A stretch of 64,000 nt of DNA from JAPPLB01 sp965206655 (GTDB taxonomy: Bacteria; Acidobacteriota; Terriglobia; Bryobacterales; UBA6623): the NCBI GenBank assembly GCA_965206655.1, contig CBDBKC010000001.1, positions 1 to 64,000 on the forward strand, written 5' to 3'. The notes under the pieces were generated by a model. It saw only the letters and a program-made list of their open reading frames with translations. It was not told the DNA's origin and did no database searches. This document shows positions 24,692-34,537 of this stretch, one piece after another. A program made the translations under genes and the position numbers. Numbering within the stretch: position 1 is the stretch's first letter; each line of letters starts with the position of its first letter.

Positions 24692-26947
24692 ATGATCCCT
24701 CGAAGGGTCACGAGCCTGCTGGCCGGCCTGCTGGTTTCGGGTGTCGCGTTGAGCGCGCCGCCCGTAAGCGACCCCTTTACGCCCCAACAACGCGGCTACT
24801 GGGCTTTTCAAAAACTCGAACGCCCCAGGATCCCTGTAGCGGAGAGCCCCGGCTGGGTTCGCAACCCCATCGACGCCTTCATCGCCCTCAAACTGGAAGC
24901 CAAGAAGATCGCTCCCGGCGAACGCGCCGACAAGGTCACGCTCATACGTCGCGCCTATTTCGATCTCATCGGGATCCCCCCTACACCGGAGGAAGTCGCG
25001 GCCTTCGTCGGAGACGATTCACCAGACGCATTCAGTAGAGTCGTCGATCATTTGCTCGCCTCACCTCACTACGGCGAACGTTGGGGACGCCATTGGCTCG
25101 ACCTCGCCCGCTACGCCGAAAGCGAAGGTTTCAAGGCGGACGAGACGCGTCCCAATGCTTGGCGCTATCGCGATTACGTCATCCAGGCCTTCAACCGCGA
25201 TAAGCCCTACGACCTCTTCGTTAAGGAGCAGATCGCCGGCGACGAACTCTGGCCCGACAATTTCGACGCCCGCATCGCGACGGCTTTCAATCGCAACTTC
25301 CCCGACGAATCGAACGCCGCGAACCTGCGGCAACGCCGTCAGGAAATCCTGCACGATATCACCGATACAGTCGGCTCGACTTTCCTCGGCCTTACCTACG
25401 GTTGCGCCAAGTGCCACGATCACAAGTTCGATCCGATTCTTCAAAAGGACTATTACCGCCTGCAGGCCTTCTTCGCCAACACCGCCGAGGACGACAACGT
25501 CATCCTTCTCGGCAAAGAAGAGTTGAAGCAGTACGAGCGCCAACTGACCGAGTGGGAGGATGCGACCCAAGACATCCGCGCTCGCATCGAAGAACTCTTT
25601 CGCCCTGATAAGGAAAAGGGTTGGGCGCATCAGGTCCTGCGGCGCACGCCGGAAACCCGTGAGATGCTCGCGCGACCCGTCGATGACCAAGATGCCTATC
25701 AGCGACAGATCTACCGCAAGCATCGCTGGGAGATGGGTTTCATCTACAGAGAGTCGCGGATGGCCAAAGGCCTGAAAGACGAGAACAAGGAGGAGTACGC
25801 GAAACTCCGCGCCGAGCTCGACAACTTCGAGCATCTCCATCCAGGCGAGCCACCGAAGGCGACGGCCGTGCGGGACATCGGCCGTGAAGCGCCGCCGACA
25901 CGCATCCTTGGAATCGGCAACTACGATGCACCCGGTGAAGAAGTGGCCCCGGGCTTCCTATCCATCCTCGACCCGAAGCTGGCCACGATCCCCGCGTTAC
26001 CCGAACTCGAATCAACGGGTCGCCGCACGGCGCTGGCGAACTGGCTTGCCGATCCGAACAACCCGCTCACGCCGCGCGTCATGGTCAACCGCATCTGGCA
26101 CTACCACTTCGGACGCGGCATCGTCGCCACGCCGAGCGACTTCGGCCTTATGGGCGAATCCCCAACCCATCCTGAACTTCTCGACTGGCTCAGCGACGAG
26201 TTCATCAAGAGCGGCTGGAGCATCAAGCACATGCACCGGCTCATCATGAACTCGGCTACGTATCAGCAGACTTCCACCTATCGCGCCGACGCTGACAAAG
26301 CGGACTCGCTCAACAGGCTCTTCTGGCGCTTCCCGCCTCAACGACTCGAAGCCGAAGTCATCCGTGACGCGTCGTTAAGCGTTGCCGGGATGCTGGACAC
26401 GACGATGGGTGGGCCCAGTGTTTATCCGCCGCTGCCCGACGGAATGCCGACGCCGCGTGGCGGCTGGGAAATCTCCGAGCATCTCGCGGGCTCCGGCCGC
26501 CGTAGCGTCTACATCTTCGTCCGCCGTAACGCGCGCTATCCGATGCTGCAGGCGTTCGACATGCCCGACACCCACGAAAGTTGCTCGCGCCGTACGGTCA
26601 CGACGACGGCGCCGCAAGCGCTCTCGATGCTCAACAACAATCAGGCGATCCGCTGGGCCCAGGGCTTCGCGGGACATGTTTTCGAACGCAACGGCAGTGA
26701 TCTGGGTGCGAGCGTCCATGACGCATACGAGTTGGCCTTCTCCCGCGTACCCGATGGCTGGGAAAAAGACAAGGCGCTCACCTTCATCGACGAGCAGACA
26801 CAGCTTGTTGCCGAGCGCCACGAAGACGGCGGTGTGATCGCGCTCCCTACCTTCGTTCCCGAGGATGTTGGCGCGGACCGTGCAGCCGCTCTCGTCGATT
26901 TCTGCCACACGCTGCTGAACGCGAATGAGTTCGTTTATCGTTACTGA
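24692..26947 (+). CDS. DUF1549-DUF1553 exported protein
   Basis: About 751 residues from ATG 24692, which opens a signal peptide (MIPRRVTSLLAGLLVSGVAL); the longer frame from 24380 overlaps metW. DUF1549 (RWGRHWLDLARYAESEGF, CAKCHDHKFDPILQKD with a CxxCH) is followed by a charged middle region and DUF1553 (NPLTPRVMVNRIWHYHFGRG, HPELLDWLSDEF). Unlike the two other family members here it lacks the N-terminal PSCyt1 domain. The DUF1501 gene follows at 26 bp. Confidence 0.92.
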   Translation: MIPRRVTSLLAGLLVSGVALSAPPVSDPFTPQQRGYWAFQKLERPRIPVAESPGWVRNPIDAFIALKLEAKKIAPGERADKVTLIRRAYFDLIGIPPTPEEVAAFVGDDSPDAFSRVVDHLLASPHYGERWGRHWLDLARYAESEGFKADETRPNAWRYRDYVIQAFNRDKPYDLFVKEQIAGDELWPDNFDARIATAFNRNFPDESNAANLRQRRQEILHDITDTVGSTFLGLTYGCAKCHDHKFDPILQKDYYRLQAFFANTAEDDNVILLGKEELKQYERQLTEWEDATQDIRARIEELFRPDKEKGWAHQVLRRTPETREMLARPVDDQDAYQRQIYRKHRWEMGFIYRESRMAKGLKDENKEEYAKLRAELDNFEHLHPGEPPKATAVRDIGREAPPTRILGIGNYDAPGEEVAPGFLSILDPKLATIPALPELESTGRRTALANWLADPNNPLTPRVMVNRIWHYHFGRGIVATPSDFGLMGESPTHPELLDWLSDEFIKSGWSIKHMHRLIMNSATYQQTSTYRADADKADSLNRLFWRFPPQRLEAEVIRDASLSVAGMLDTTMGGPSVYPPLPDGMPTPRGGWEISEHLAGSGRRSVYIFVRRNARYPMLQAFDMPDTHESCSRRTVTTTAPQALSMLNNNQAIRWAQGFAGHVFERNGSDLGASVHDAYELAFSRVPDGWEKDKALTFIDEQTQLVAERHEDGGVIALPTFVPEDVGADRAAALVDFCHTLLNANEFVYRY

Positions 26948-26973
26948 ACAAAGGCATAGGCTGATCAAAGAGA

Positions 26974-28398
26974 ATGCCTGACCAGCGACCCAACCGCCCA
27001 ATCGCTTCCCGGCGCCGATTCCTCACGCGGGCCGGCAGTGGGCTGGGACTCGTCGCGCTCAGTCATCTGCTCGACAGCAGTGGTGCGCTGCCGCGTGCCG
27101 CCGCCAACCCGCTCGCCGCGAAAAAACCGCACCACGCGCCAAAAGCCAAATCGGTTATCTGGCTTTTCATGGAGGGCGGGCCCAGCCATATTGATCTGTT
27201 CGACTACAAGCCCGCGCTCGACAAAATGGCCGGTCAACCCATGCCGGAGTCCTTCGGCCGCCCCGTTACGGCTATGGGTACGTCCGACAATACGATCCTA
27301 CCCACGAAGCGCGTCTGGAAGCAGCACGGCGAGAGCGGTCTGTGGGTATCCGACTGGTATTCACACGTCGCTGAGCACATTGACGACATCGCGGTCATCC
27401 GTTCCTGCTGGGCAGATGGCCTGAATCACGTCGGCTCCGTCTCGCAGATGAACACCGGATCGATCCTCGCCGGCCGGCCGTCTCTCGGCGCCTGGGTCAA
27501 ATACGGCCTCGGAACCGCCAACGAAAACCTTCCCAGCTTCGTGATTCTGACGGACAATAAGGGCGTCCTCGGCGGAGCTAAGACCTGGAGTTCCGGCTTC
27601 CTCCCTGCCGTCTACCAAGGGACGCCGTTTCAGCAGGACGGTCCGCCCATCCTCGATCTCGCGACACCCGAGACCATCGGTGACCGCCAGCAGCGCGGCA
27701 AGCTGGATCTTCTGCGCGACCTCAACCTCCACCACGCCAAAACGCGCCCCGACGATAGCGACCTCGAGGCCCGCATCGAATCCTACGAACTCGCCTACCG
27801 TATGCAATCGGCCGCGCCCGAAGCCGTCGATATTCAGAGCGAGTCGGAAGCCACGAAGCGGCTCTACGGAATGGATGAAGAAGAGACCGCCAAGTTTGGC
27901 GCGAACTGTCTGCTTTCGCGCCGGCTTGTTGAACGCGGTGTTCGCTTCGTTGAATGCTACTGCGGCAGCGGCAGCGGCTGGGACGCCCACCGCGACATCG
28001 AAGGCAACCACACGAAGTGGTGCAAGGCTTCTGATAAACCCGTCGCCGGTCTGCTCGCCGACCTCAAGTCACGCGGCCTGCTCGACGAGACTTTGGTCGT
28101 GTGGGGCGGGGAATTCGGCCGTACGCCATTCAACGAAAAGGGTATCGGCCGTGATCACAACCCCTGGGGCTTCACGATCTGGATGGCCGGCGGCGGCATC
28201 AAACCTGGTCAGGCGATCGGCACGACCGACGAAATCGGTCTCCGCGCGGTGGACAAACCTTATCACGTCCACGACATTCACGCGACGATTCTGCACCAGC
28301 TAGGGTTGAATCACCTCGACCTCACCTATCTTCACAACGCGCGCGCGGAACGCCCCACCGTCAACGGCGGGAAGTTGATCGAAGAGGCAGTCGGGTAG
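26974..28398 (+). CDS. DUF1501 exported protein
   Basis: 474 residues with a Tat-type signal (SRRRFLTRAGSGLGLVALSH). Family motifs are FMEGGPSHIDLFDYKP, GGEFGRTPFNEKGIGRDHNP and WMAGGGIKPGQAIGTTDEIG. It forms the usual pair with the upstream DUF1549/DUF1553 gene. Function unknown; a sulfatase/phosphatase-like fold is known for the superfamily. The ATG has no strong ribosome-binding site but the signal peptide fixes the start. Confidence 0.92.
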   Translation: MPDQRPNRPIASRRRFLTRAGSGLGLVALSHLLDSSGALPRAAANPLAAKKPHHAPKAKSVIWLFMEGGPSHIDLFDYKPALDKMAGQPMPESFGRPVTAMGTSDNTILPTKRVWKQHGESGLWVSDWYSHVAEHIDDIAVIRSCWADGLNHVGSVSQMNTGSILAGRPSLGAWVKYGLGTANENLPSFVILTDNKGVLGGAKTWSSGFLPAVYQGTPFQQDGPPILDLATPETIGDRQQRGKLDLLRDLNLHHAKTRPDDSDLEARIESYELAYRMQSAAPEAVDIQSESEATKRLYGMDEEETAKFGANCLLSRRLVERGVRFVECYCGSGSGWDAHRDIEGNHTKWCKASDKPVAGLLADLKSRGLLDETLVVWGGEFGRTPFNEKGIGRDHNPWGFTIWMAGGGIKPGQAIGTTDEIGLRAVDKPYHVHDIHATILHQLGLNHLDLTYLHNARAERPTVNGGKLIEEAVG

Positions 28399-28438
28399 CC
28401 GGCGTGATTGGGCTCGGCGACAGACCATCGAACCCATC

Positions 28439-29521
28439 ATGCTGAACACCGTGCTTTATAGCGTCTCCCGTCCCATCTTGATCCTGGTGCTTGTTGTTTC
28501 GACCTGCTCCGCCGCGGAGACGCTGTCCATTAGCGGACAAGTCGTCATGGAGGACGGTTCGCCGCCGCCCGGATTCGCGTCGATTGAACGACACTGCGGT
28601 GGGCAAAAGTTTGTCGAAACACAAACCGACCCCAAGGGCCGATTCACTTTCACGGTCGTCGGGAGCCATGACTCGGCGGTCATTGATGCAAGTCAGTCGC
28701 AATCAGCGCCGGGTGGGGGTGTGCGGCAGGGCTTCGCCCTTGGTACCTGGGATCTGTCGGGTTGTGACGTTCGGGCCGTGCTGGCGGGGTTCCGGTCGAG
28801 CCAGTACAAGCTGGGCATGCGCAGTATTTTCGATTCTCCTGACATTGGGTTGATCCATCTCCGTCCGATAACGCAGGCCGAGACGGCGCGGGTCAGTATC
28901 ACGAGCTTGAACGCTCCCCCCAAGGCGCGAAAGGCGTTTGATCAGGCGGTCAAGGAACTGGCGGGCGAGAATGCGAACCTGCCGAAGGCCGTCATGCGGC
29001 TCGAGAAAGCCGTAGCCGCTCACCTGACCTATGCCGCCGCTTGGACCCTGCTGGGCGAAACGCGGCTCCGCATCAAGCAGAGCGACGATGCCGGCGAGGC
29101 CTTCCGGCGAGCGATCGATGCGGACAAGAACTATCTCCCGCCTTACCTACCGCTGATGCGCCTGGAGATGTCGCAAGGGCGTTGGAAGTCGGTCGCGAGC
29201 TTGTCGTCACACACGCTGAAACTCGACCCACACACGACCGAGGCGGAATTTCACTATGCCGTCGCCAGTATGTATCTCGGCGAGACCGCCAAGGCGAAGG
29301 AACTTGCCCTGTCGGTGCAATCGAGCAATAGTGCCGCCGCCTTCCCTCTTACACACCATCTACTGGGTGTGATCTACGCGCAAGAGGGAAATGCCTTGCA
29401 GGCAGCCGACGAATTTCGCGCCTTCGTACAACTTCAGCCCGACTCACCCGTGGCCGAAGATGTTCGCAAGCAACTTTCCGATTGGGTCAGCCGTGGGTTG
29501 GTGAAGGACCCCGCCCCGTAG
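28439..29521 (+). CDS. Exported carboxypeptidase-regulatory-like / TPR protein
   Basis: 360 residues. Signal peptide 1-25 (SRPILILVLVVSTCSAAE), then a beta-sandwich segment typical of carboxypeptidase regulatory-like domains (ISGQVVMEDGSPPPGF ... DPKGRFTFTV). Residues about 160-350 hold TPR-like helical repeats (KAVAAHLTYAAAWTLLGETR, AFRRAIDADKNYLPPYLPLM, AADEFRAFVQLQPDSP). It probably binds other periplasmic proteins or polymers. It lies 40 bp after the DUF1501 gene and may be co-transcribed. Confidence 0.8.
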   Translation: MLNTVLYSVSRPILILVLVVSTCSAAETLSISGQVVMEDGSPPPGFASIERHCGGQKFVETQTDPKGRFTFTVVGSHDSAVIDASQSQSAPGGGVRQGFALGTWDLSGCDVRAVLAGFRSSQYKLGMRSIFDSPDIGLIHLRPITQAETARVSITSLNAPPKARKAFDQAVKELAGENANLPKAVMRLEKAVAAHLTYAAAWTLLGETRLRIKQSDDAGEAFRRAIDADKNYLPPYLPLMRLEMSQGRWKSVASLSSHTLKLDPHTTEAEFHYAVASMYLGETAKAKELALSVQSSNSAAAFPLTHHLLGVIYAQEGNALQAADEFRAFVQLQPDSPVAEDVRKQLSDWVSRGLVKDPAP

Positions 29522-29547
29522 CAGTCCGTGGCGGAAGTGGGCGCGGT

Positions 29548-29642
29548 GAAAAAAGGGGGACCGCCATCCGGTTTTCGCTTGCCTAAGTGCTTTGTTCCCA
29601 ATGAGCCTCGGTCGCGAAAATCGGTGGCTGTACCCTTTTTTC
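29548..29642. repeat. Long palindromic repeat, copy 3 (divergent)
   Basis: An imperfect palindrome with outer arms aaaaaagggggac / gtaccctttttt and inner arms ggttttcgc / gcgaaaatc. It is related to the 20610 and 23707 copies at the outer arms only. Confidence 0.6.
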
Positions 29643-29771
29643 GCGCATATGCATCGGCGCGCCGAGCATGAGCCGAGGCAGTATCGGCGCTCAGTTCAAT
29701 CACCGGCTCAAGTGAATCCGTCGTAACCGCTTTCGACTCCGACACGTTGTTATCAATCAAGGAGGGTTCCC

Positions 29772-30119
29772 ATGCCCAAAACGGTCGACTTCCGCATACT
29801 GCTTCTCGCTACGCTATTCGGTTTTCTCGGGGGCGCACTGTCGAGTATCGCTCTGCCACAACTGGCGTTCGCCCAGAGCGAACCTGCCGACAAGATCGTG
29901 GCTCATGAATTTCATGTCGTCGACGACGCGGGCAAACTCGTTGGCGTTTTCGGCGCCGTCCCCAGCGGGCGCCGCCAACTCGGGAGCCGTAGCGAGAAGG
30001 GGGTCGTCGTCGTGCCGCCGGTTCACGGAAAGATCATGCTGTTCAACTCAAACGGCAACACCATCTGGTCTACGCCCAGGGGTCTCGTCTATCCGCTGAC
30101 CTCCGAGACGACTCCCTAG
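29772..30119 (+). CDS. Exported hypothetical protein
   Basis: 115 residues. The ribosome-binding site aaggaggg is 6 bases before the ATG, and an N-terminal signal (LLLATLFGFLGGALSSIALP, then cleavage after AFAQ) is clear. The mature part has DKIVAHEFHVVDDAGKLVGVFG and a short beta-rich end (IMLFNSNGNTIWSTP), a repeated pattern seen in small exported proteins of this phylum. No function is known to me. Confidence 0.75.
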   Translation: MPKTVDFRILLLATLFGFLGGALSSIALPQLAFAQSEPADKIVAHEFHVVDDAGKLVGVFGAVPSGRRQLGSRSEKGVVVVPPVHGKIMLFNSNGNTIWSTPRGLVYPLTSETTP

Positions 30120-30267
30120 CCCGCTTGGCACCAAAGTCCCACGGCCAATGAACAGATCGTCCCATTGATCTGAGGTAAGAACCGGGCCAAAATCTAAGTA
30201 GGAGCTTGCCCCTCCGATCGGCTTTCAGAGGGAAGGGCAGTCTCACTCAGCAGGCCCGATCCCAATC
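30120..30267. other. Intergenic, left flank of IS3
   Basis: No gene is seen. An inverted repeat cccttcc/ggaaggg lies near 30228. The atc at 30265-30267 is the left target copy of IS3. Confidence 0.4.
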
Positions 30268-30535
30268 TGGAGTGCGGTCGTTTGGTGAGGCCAGGAAAGA
30301 AGGGACAGGTTGCTGTTCGCTGAGAAAAGCTTGCCTATGTGAGCGTATCGTCGCACGATGGCAGCAGCCGGGGAAGCGGAGGCGGGCTCTGCTGGAGAGC
30401 ACCCCGCCGAGGAATACCCGGCTGCGGACTCATCGAAACGATGAGCGCGGGGTGCGGCCTCAGTGCCGCATCCCGTCTTCGCCAACACCGGATCGGATCG
30501 ATAGATCCGCCCCTGCCTGGAAAACTCCGGCGGCG

Positions 30536-31342
30536 TTAAGCCGCCGTCCCGTCCGCCGCGAACGCTTCTTCGAACTCCACGGGCGGCACGTACCCTAACG
30601 CCGAGTGGAGCCGCTTGCGATTGTAAACCCGTTCGATGAAAGCGCCGATCTGGGCCTGCGCCTCGGCCAACGTGGCGTATTCGTTGCAATGAACTTCCTC
30701 GGTTTTGAGAGTCTTGATGAAGCTCTCGGCGAAGGCGTTGTCGTAGGGGTTTCCTTTGCGACTCATCGAGATCGTCACGTCGTTTTCGCGCAGCTTGTCG
30801 ACGTATTTGTGCGACGCATACTGCGTACCCTGGTCGGAATGATGCAGCAAGCCTGGTTTCGGCCGGCGCTGCCGGAGAGCCTGCTCGAGAGCCGCAAGCG
30901 GCAGTTCGGTCTCCAAGCTGGGGCCCACCGCCCAACCCACGACACGTCGCGAGAACAAGTCCAAGATCAGCGCCGCGTAGACGAACTCGTGAACGAGTCG
31001 AATGTAGGTGATGTCGGCCGCCCACAACTGATTCGGACCCGTCGGTGTGAAATCGCGCGCCCGGTTCGGATAGACTCGCCAACCCTGTGTGGAATCGGTC
31101 GTTTTCTTCGATCGCCGCTTGCGCAGGCGCAGTAGATTGTCTTCGCGCATCATCCGTCGAATCCGTGTTTCGCCGACCTGCCAGCCGCGTCGTTTCAGTT
31201 CCCCTGTCAAACTCCGATAGCCGTAGAACGGATTCTCCAACGCCGCTTCGTGCAGTGCGTCGCGCAGACTCATCTCCCACTCGCTCTCGCGCCCCGGCTT
31301 GCGATACAAGCTTGCTCGCGAGAGTCCGCTGAGCTTGCACAT
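30536..31342 (-). CDS. IS3 transposase, OrfB
   Basis: 268 residues from the first ATG (MCKLSGLSRASLY), with an HTH_21-like segment and the integrase core: DDE residues in LWAADITYI, HHSDQGTQYAS and NAFAESFIKTLKTEEV. In IS3 elements OrfB is normally made as an OrfAB fusion by frameshifting, so the true product probably starts in OrfA. Confidence 0.92.
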   Translation of the reverse strand: MCKLSGLSRASLYRKPGRESEWEMSLRDALHEAALENPFYGYRSLTGELKRRGWQVGETRIRRMMREDNLLRLRKRRSKKTTDSTQGWRVYPNRARDFTPTGPNQLWAADITYIRLVHEFVYAALILDLFSRRVVGWAVGPSLETELPLAALEQALRQRRPKPGLLHHSDQGTQYASHKYVDKLRENDVTISMSRKGNPYDNAFAESFIKTLKTEEVHCNEYATLAEAQAQIGAFIERVYNRKRLHSALGYVPPVEFEEAFAADGTAA

Positions 31343-31383
31343 TTCGCGAACGCTCAGCTTGCCCTGCCACGCCGCGGATCGGA

Positions 31384-31737
31384 TCAGTTCGCCGATCCGC
31401 CGCCGCCACTGACGAGTGTTTTGTGGCGTAGATCTTCGACACGTCGCAAGGCTTGCTGCAAAAAATCGATCTCGAGGGCTTGTTGGCCGATCTTGCGTTC
31501 CAGCGCCGCGACGCGGGCTTCGTCTTCGCGGCCGCGTGCGACGCGTGGTTCAGCACCGGGCCGCCGCCCCGAGCCGGGAAACGCCTCGCCGCCGTAGCGC
31601 TCCAGCTGTGCGGCCCAGTCGTAGAGCTTGGCGCGCTTGACATCCAGCTCCCGCGCCAGCGCCGACCCTGACTCGCCTCCCAGCAGCCGTTGCGCCGCTG
31701 CCACCTTGAACTCCTTCGTGAATCTCCTCTGGGACAT
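31384..31737 (-). CDS. IS3 transposase, OrfA
   Basis: 117 residues. An N-terminal helix-turn-helix (RRFTKEFKVAAAQRLLGGES, ALARELDVKRAKLYDW) and a C-terminal coiled coil (VAALERKIGQQALEIDFLQQ) are typical of the IS3 DNA-binding subunit. The start is preceded by gagaggaggatgag. Confidence 0.9.
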   Translation of the reverse strand: MSQRRFTKEFKVAAAQRLLGGESGSALARELDVKRAKLYDWAAQLERYGGEAFPGSGRRPGAEPRVARGREDEARVAALERKIGQQALEIDFLQQALRRVEDLRHKTLVSGGGGSAN

Positions 31738-31844
31738 CTCATCCTCCTCTCCATTCGATGGTACGCTGTCCCTCCTCTACTGGTCTCATTTTCCGTCCGC
31801 ACTCCAATCTGTCCCGGCAAGAGGGTTCGGCGGTAGAGCTTGAA

Positions 31845-32168
31845 ATGAGTTGGGGAGCGCAACAAAACACTGAAGCCGAGCTGCCGTCTCGCCGCCGGGC
31901 CGCACGCGCCGACATAGCCGGTGAGGCCAAGCTCTCTTGGATGGAGCCCGACAAGCGCTTCTACACGCAGCCGGCTCTCGCGATCGATCGGTCGGAGGAG
32001 GGTTACGCCTTTCGCCTCGACCGGCCGCCGGCACTCGGACAGCGAATCCAAGTGGACCTTCCGCCCGCCCGCCGTTATTGGGGCACCGTTAGGAACAGCA
32101 CGTGGGTTGATGGCATTTACCGGGTGGGGGTCGAAATCGATCCTCAGCCCCTCAGCTACGACGAGTAG
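31845..32168 (+). CDS. PilZ-domain-like protein
   Basis: About 107 residues from ATG 31845. The RRRAARADIAGEAKLSWMEP segment and the following beta-barrel pattern (GYAFRLDRPPALGQRIQVDL, VGVEID) match a PilZ-type fold. RxxxR is present in the form RRRAAR; a clear D/NxSxxG is not, as AIDRSEEG stands in its place. It may bind cyclic di-GMP or be a degenerate PilZ. IS3 lies just upstream and may have cut its original promoter. Confidence 0.6.
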   Translation: MSWGAQQNTEAELPSRRRAARADIAGEAKLSWMEPDKRFYTQPALAIDRSEEGYAFRLDRPPALGQRIQVDLPPARRYWGTVRNSTWVDGIYRVGVEIDPQPLSYDE

Positions 32169-32190
32169 TGGTGTAACTCCGCCAACGAAC

Positions 32191-34020
32191 CTAATCGTCC
32201 GCTTGGCCGTCGAGCGCTCGTTGCACGTCGGGACGCAGGTGCAGTCCCAGGTCATTGAGCTGACGCGAGGGCACCGTCGACGGCGCTTCACACATCAAGT
32301 CCGTTCCCTTGGCTGTCTTCGGGAACGGAATGACGTCACGGATGGACGATTCACCCGCCAGCAGCATGATCATCCGGTCAATCCCCAGTGCGATCCCACC
32401 GTGTGGCGGCGTACCGTACTCAAGGGCTTCGAGAAAAAATCCGAAACGGTGGCCGGCCTGCTCGTCGCTAAACCCCAGTGCCTGGAACACTTTCGCCTGC
32501 ACATCGCGGCGATGAATACGAATCGACCCCGAGCCCAGCTCAATGCCGTTCAGGACAAGGTCGTAGGCTTTCGAGCGGCAGCGATGTGGTTCTGTCAGCA
32601 GATAGTCCAAATCCTCATCGTGGACCGACGTGAACGGGTGATGCGCGGCGTTCCAGCGTTGCTCATCTTCATCCCACTCGAACATCGGGAAGTCGGTGAC
32701 CCACAGAAAACGAAAATCCTCCTTATCGAACAGCTTGTGGCGGTCTTCGTACTTCCGCGCGACCTGAAGGCGGAATTGGCCGGCGGCCTTGAGCGCGGTC
32801 TCCTCCGGTTTTGGCCCCTCCGGTTTTTCGCCGATCACGACCAGGACAAGCAGGTCGCCTTCTTCGACGCCGGCGCGCTCGCGGACGGCCTTCATTGGCT
32901 CGGCAAAGTCGCGATCCAGCCGCTTCATGTCGTCGAATACGCGCAGTCCGAGCTCGCTTCCCAGCGGCTTTAGCTCGTCACGCTCGCGGCGCGTCAACGT
33001 CCCCACGGCAGGCACACGGATCGCCATGAACGGCATCCCGGGCTCGATGGGAAGTTCGCCTTCCGGGAAGAGGTCGTCCACGCGCGCCATGGCGGGGACT
33101 CGCAAGTCCGGTTTGTCACTGCCATACCGCTCCATCGCCCGCGCGTAGCTCATGCGCGGGAAGGGTAGCTCCGGGACCTTATGTCCGGCCGCCGCGGCCA
33201 CGCTCTGCATCATCCGCTCGATGACGTCGAAGATGTGCTCCTCCTGGATGAACGACATCTCGAGGTCGATTTGCGTGAACTCAGGCTGCCGGTCCGCCCG
33301 CAGGTCCTCATCCCGGAAGCACCGCACGATCTGGAAGTAGCGGTCGTAGCCGCCGATCATCACCAACTGCTTGAAGAGTTGCGGTGACTGCGGCAGCGCA
33401 TAAAAACTCCCCAACTGAAGACGGCTTGGTACGAGAAAATCGCGCGCCCCCTCGGGCGTCGAGCGAGTCATGAACGGCGTCTCAATCTCGTAGAAGCCTT
33501 GCTCGTCAAGCGCCGTGCGGATCGCCAGGTTGACCTTGTGCCGCATAATCATGTTGCGCTGCATATGCGGCCGGCGCAGATCGATGTAGCGGTACTTCAG
33601 GCGAACGTCTTCTCCCACCGACGGATCTTCTTCGATCAGGAAAGGCGGCGTGCGCGACTCGTTCAGGATGTGGATCTTCTCCGCGACAACTTCCACTTCA
33701 CCCGTATCAAGCTCCGGGTTAATTGTGTCTTCATCGCGCCGAACGACAGGACCCTCTACCGCCACCACGAACTCGCTTCTGAGCAGTTCGGCGCGAGCGT
33801 GAACATCGGCCCGCTCCTGATTGAAGACGAGTTGTGCAATACCCGAGCGATCCCTGAGATGAATGAAGATCAGGCCTCCCAAGTCCCTCCGCCGATGAAC
33901 CCATCCCATCAATACGACTTGCTTGCCGACATCGCCGGGACGCAGATCGCCGCAGCGGTGAGTGCGTTTCAGGTCGCCGAGAAAGTCGAGCGTAACGGAC
34001 CTAGGGCTATTGGTTTCCAT
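32191..34020 (-). CDS. aspS: Aspartyl-tRNA synthetase
   Basis: 609 residues from ATG 34020. OB-fold anticodon-binding domain (GWVHRRRDLGGLIFIHLRDR), class II catalytic domain with motif 2 (FRDEDLRADRQPEFTQID), the bacterial GAD insertion and motif 3 (GGIALGIDRMIMLL). It charges tRNA-Asp. Its start overlaps the end of the carbonic anhydrase gene by 14 bp, so the two are co-transcribed. It cannot be told from sequence alone whether it also charges tRNA-Asn. Confidence 0.97.
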   Translation of the reverse strand: METNSPRSVTLDFLGDLKRTHRCGDLRPGDVGKQVVLMGWVHRRRDLGGLIFIHLRDRSGIAQLVFNQERADVHARAELLRSEFVVAVEGPVVRRDEDTINPELDTGEVEVVAEKIHILNESRTPPFLIEEDPSVGEDVRLKYRYIDLRRPHMQRNMIMRHKVNLAIRTALDEQGFYEIETPFMTRSTPEGARDFLVPSRLQLGSFYALPQSPQLFKQLVMIGGYDRYFQIVRCFRDEDLRADRQPEFTQIDLEMSFIQEEHIFDVIERMMQSVAAAAGHKVPELPFPRMSYARAMERYGSDKPDLRVPAMARVDDLFPEGELPIEPGMPFMAIRVPAVGTLTRRERDELKPLGSELGLRVFDDMKRLDRDFAEPMKAVRERAGVEEGDLLVLVVIGEKPEGPKPEETALKAAGQFRLQVARKYEDRHKLFDKEDFRFLWVTDFPMFEWDEDEQRWNAAHHPFTSVHDEDLDYLLTEPHRCRSKAYDLVLNGIELGSGSIRIHRRDVQAKVFQALGFSDEQAGHRFGFFLEALEYGTPPHGGIALGIDRMIMLLAGESSIRDVIPFPKTAKGTDLMCEAPSTVPSRQLNDLGLHLRPDVQRALDGQADD

Positions 34021-34537
34021 CTGACGATTGTGATTCTTCCTTGTATTCGCGGCCGAGCTCCACATAGCTCGCGGCGTTGCGGCGGATGCGTTCGCGCTCT
34101 TCATCGGATACCGGCCGGCGTACCTTTGCCGGCGCCCCCATCAACAGGCTGCCCGGCGGAAACTCCGTGCCTTCCGCGACCAGAGCGCCGGCGGCCACGA
34201 TGGACCCGGCTCCGATCGTTGATCCGCTCAAGACGATCGCACCCATTCCGATCAAACACTCATCCCCGATCACGCAGCCGTGCAGCGTCACCGAGTGCCC
34301 CACGACCACCCGCTCGCCAACGATCAAAGGCTTGTCGCGGCCGACGTGAAGACAACTGTTGTCCTGCAGGTTGCTCTCGTTGCCGATCCGGATCGAGTTG
34401 ACATCGCCGCGGATCGTCGTATTGCACCACACGCTGACCCGGTCGCCGAGCTCGACGTCGCCGATCACTTGCGCGCCGGCGTCAACGTAGGCCGTATCGG
34501 AAAGCGTAGGGTAGCGGCCCCGGTACGGTCGAATCAT
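34007..34537 (-). CDS. Gamma carbonic anhydrase family hexapeptide protein
   Basis: 176 residues of left-handed beta-helix hexapeptide repeats (VIGDVELGDRVSVWCNTTIR, GSTIGAGSIVAAGALV). Family hallmarks include NTTIRGDVNSIRIG, SCLHVGR and VVVGHSVTLHGCVIGD; the three metal-ligand His are consistent with HVG, GHSVTLHG. It probably binds a metal; activity as a carbonic anhydrase is unproven for many members. Upstream and overlapping with aspS. Confidence 0.9.
   Translation of the reverse strand: MIRPYRGRYPTLSDTAYVDAGAQVIGDVELGDRVSVWCNTTIRGDVNSIRIGNESNLQDNSCLHVGRDKPLIVGERVVVGHSVTLHGCVIGDECLIGMGAIVLSGSTIGAGSIVAAGALVAEGTEFPPGSLLMGAPAKVRRPVSDEERERIRRNAASYVELGREYKEESQSSDGNQ

Larger units (their letters stand above)
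30268..31806 (-). mobile_element. IS3-family element (1539 bp)
   Basis: The ends are tggagtgcgg / ccgcactcca with further imperfect inverted similarity inward for about 50 bp. The target duplication is atc (30265-30267, 31807-31809). It lies between the exported protein gene and the PilZ gene. Confidence 0.9.
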
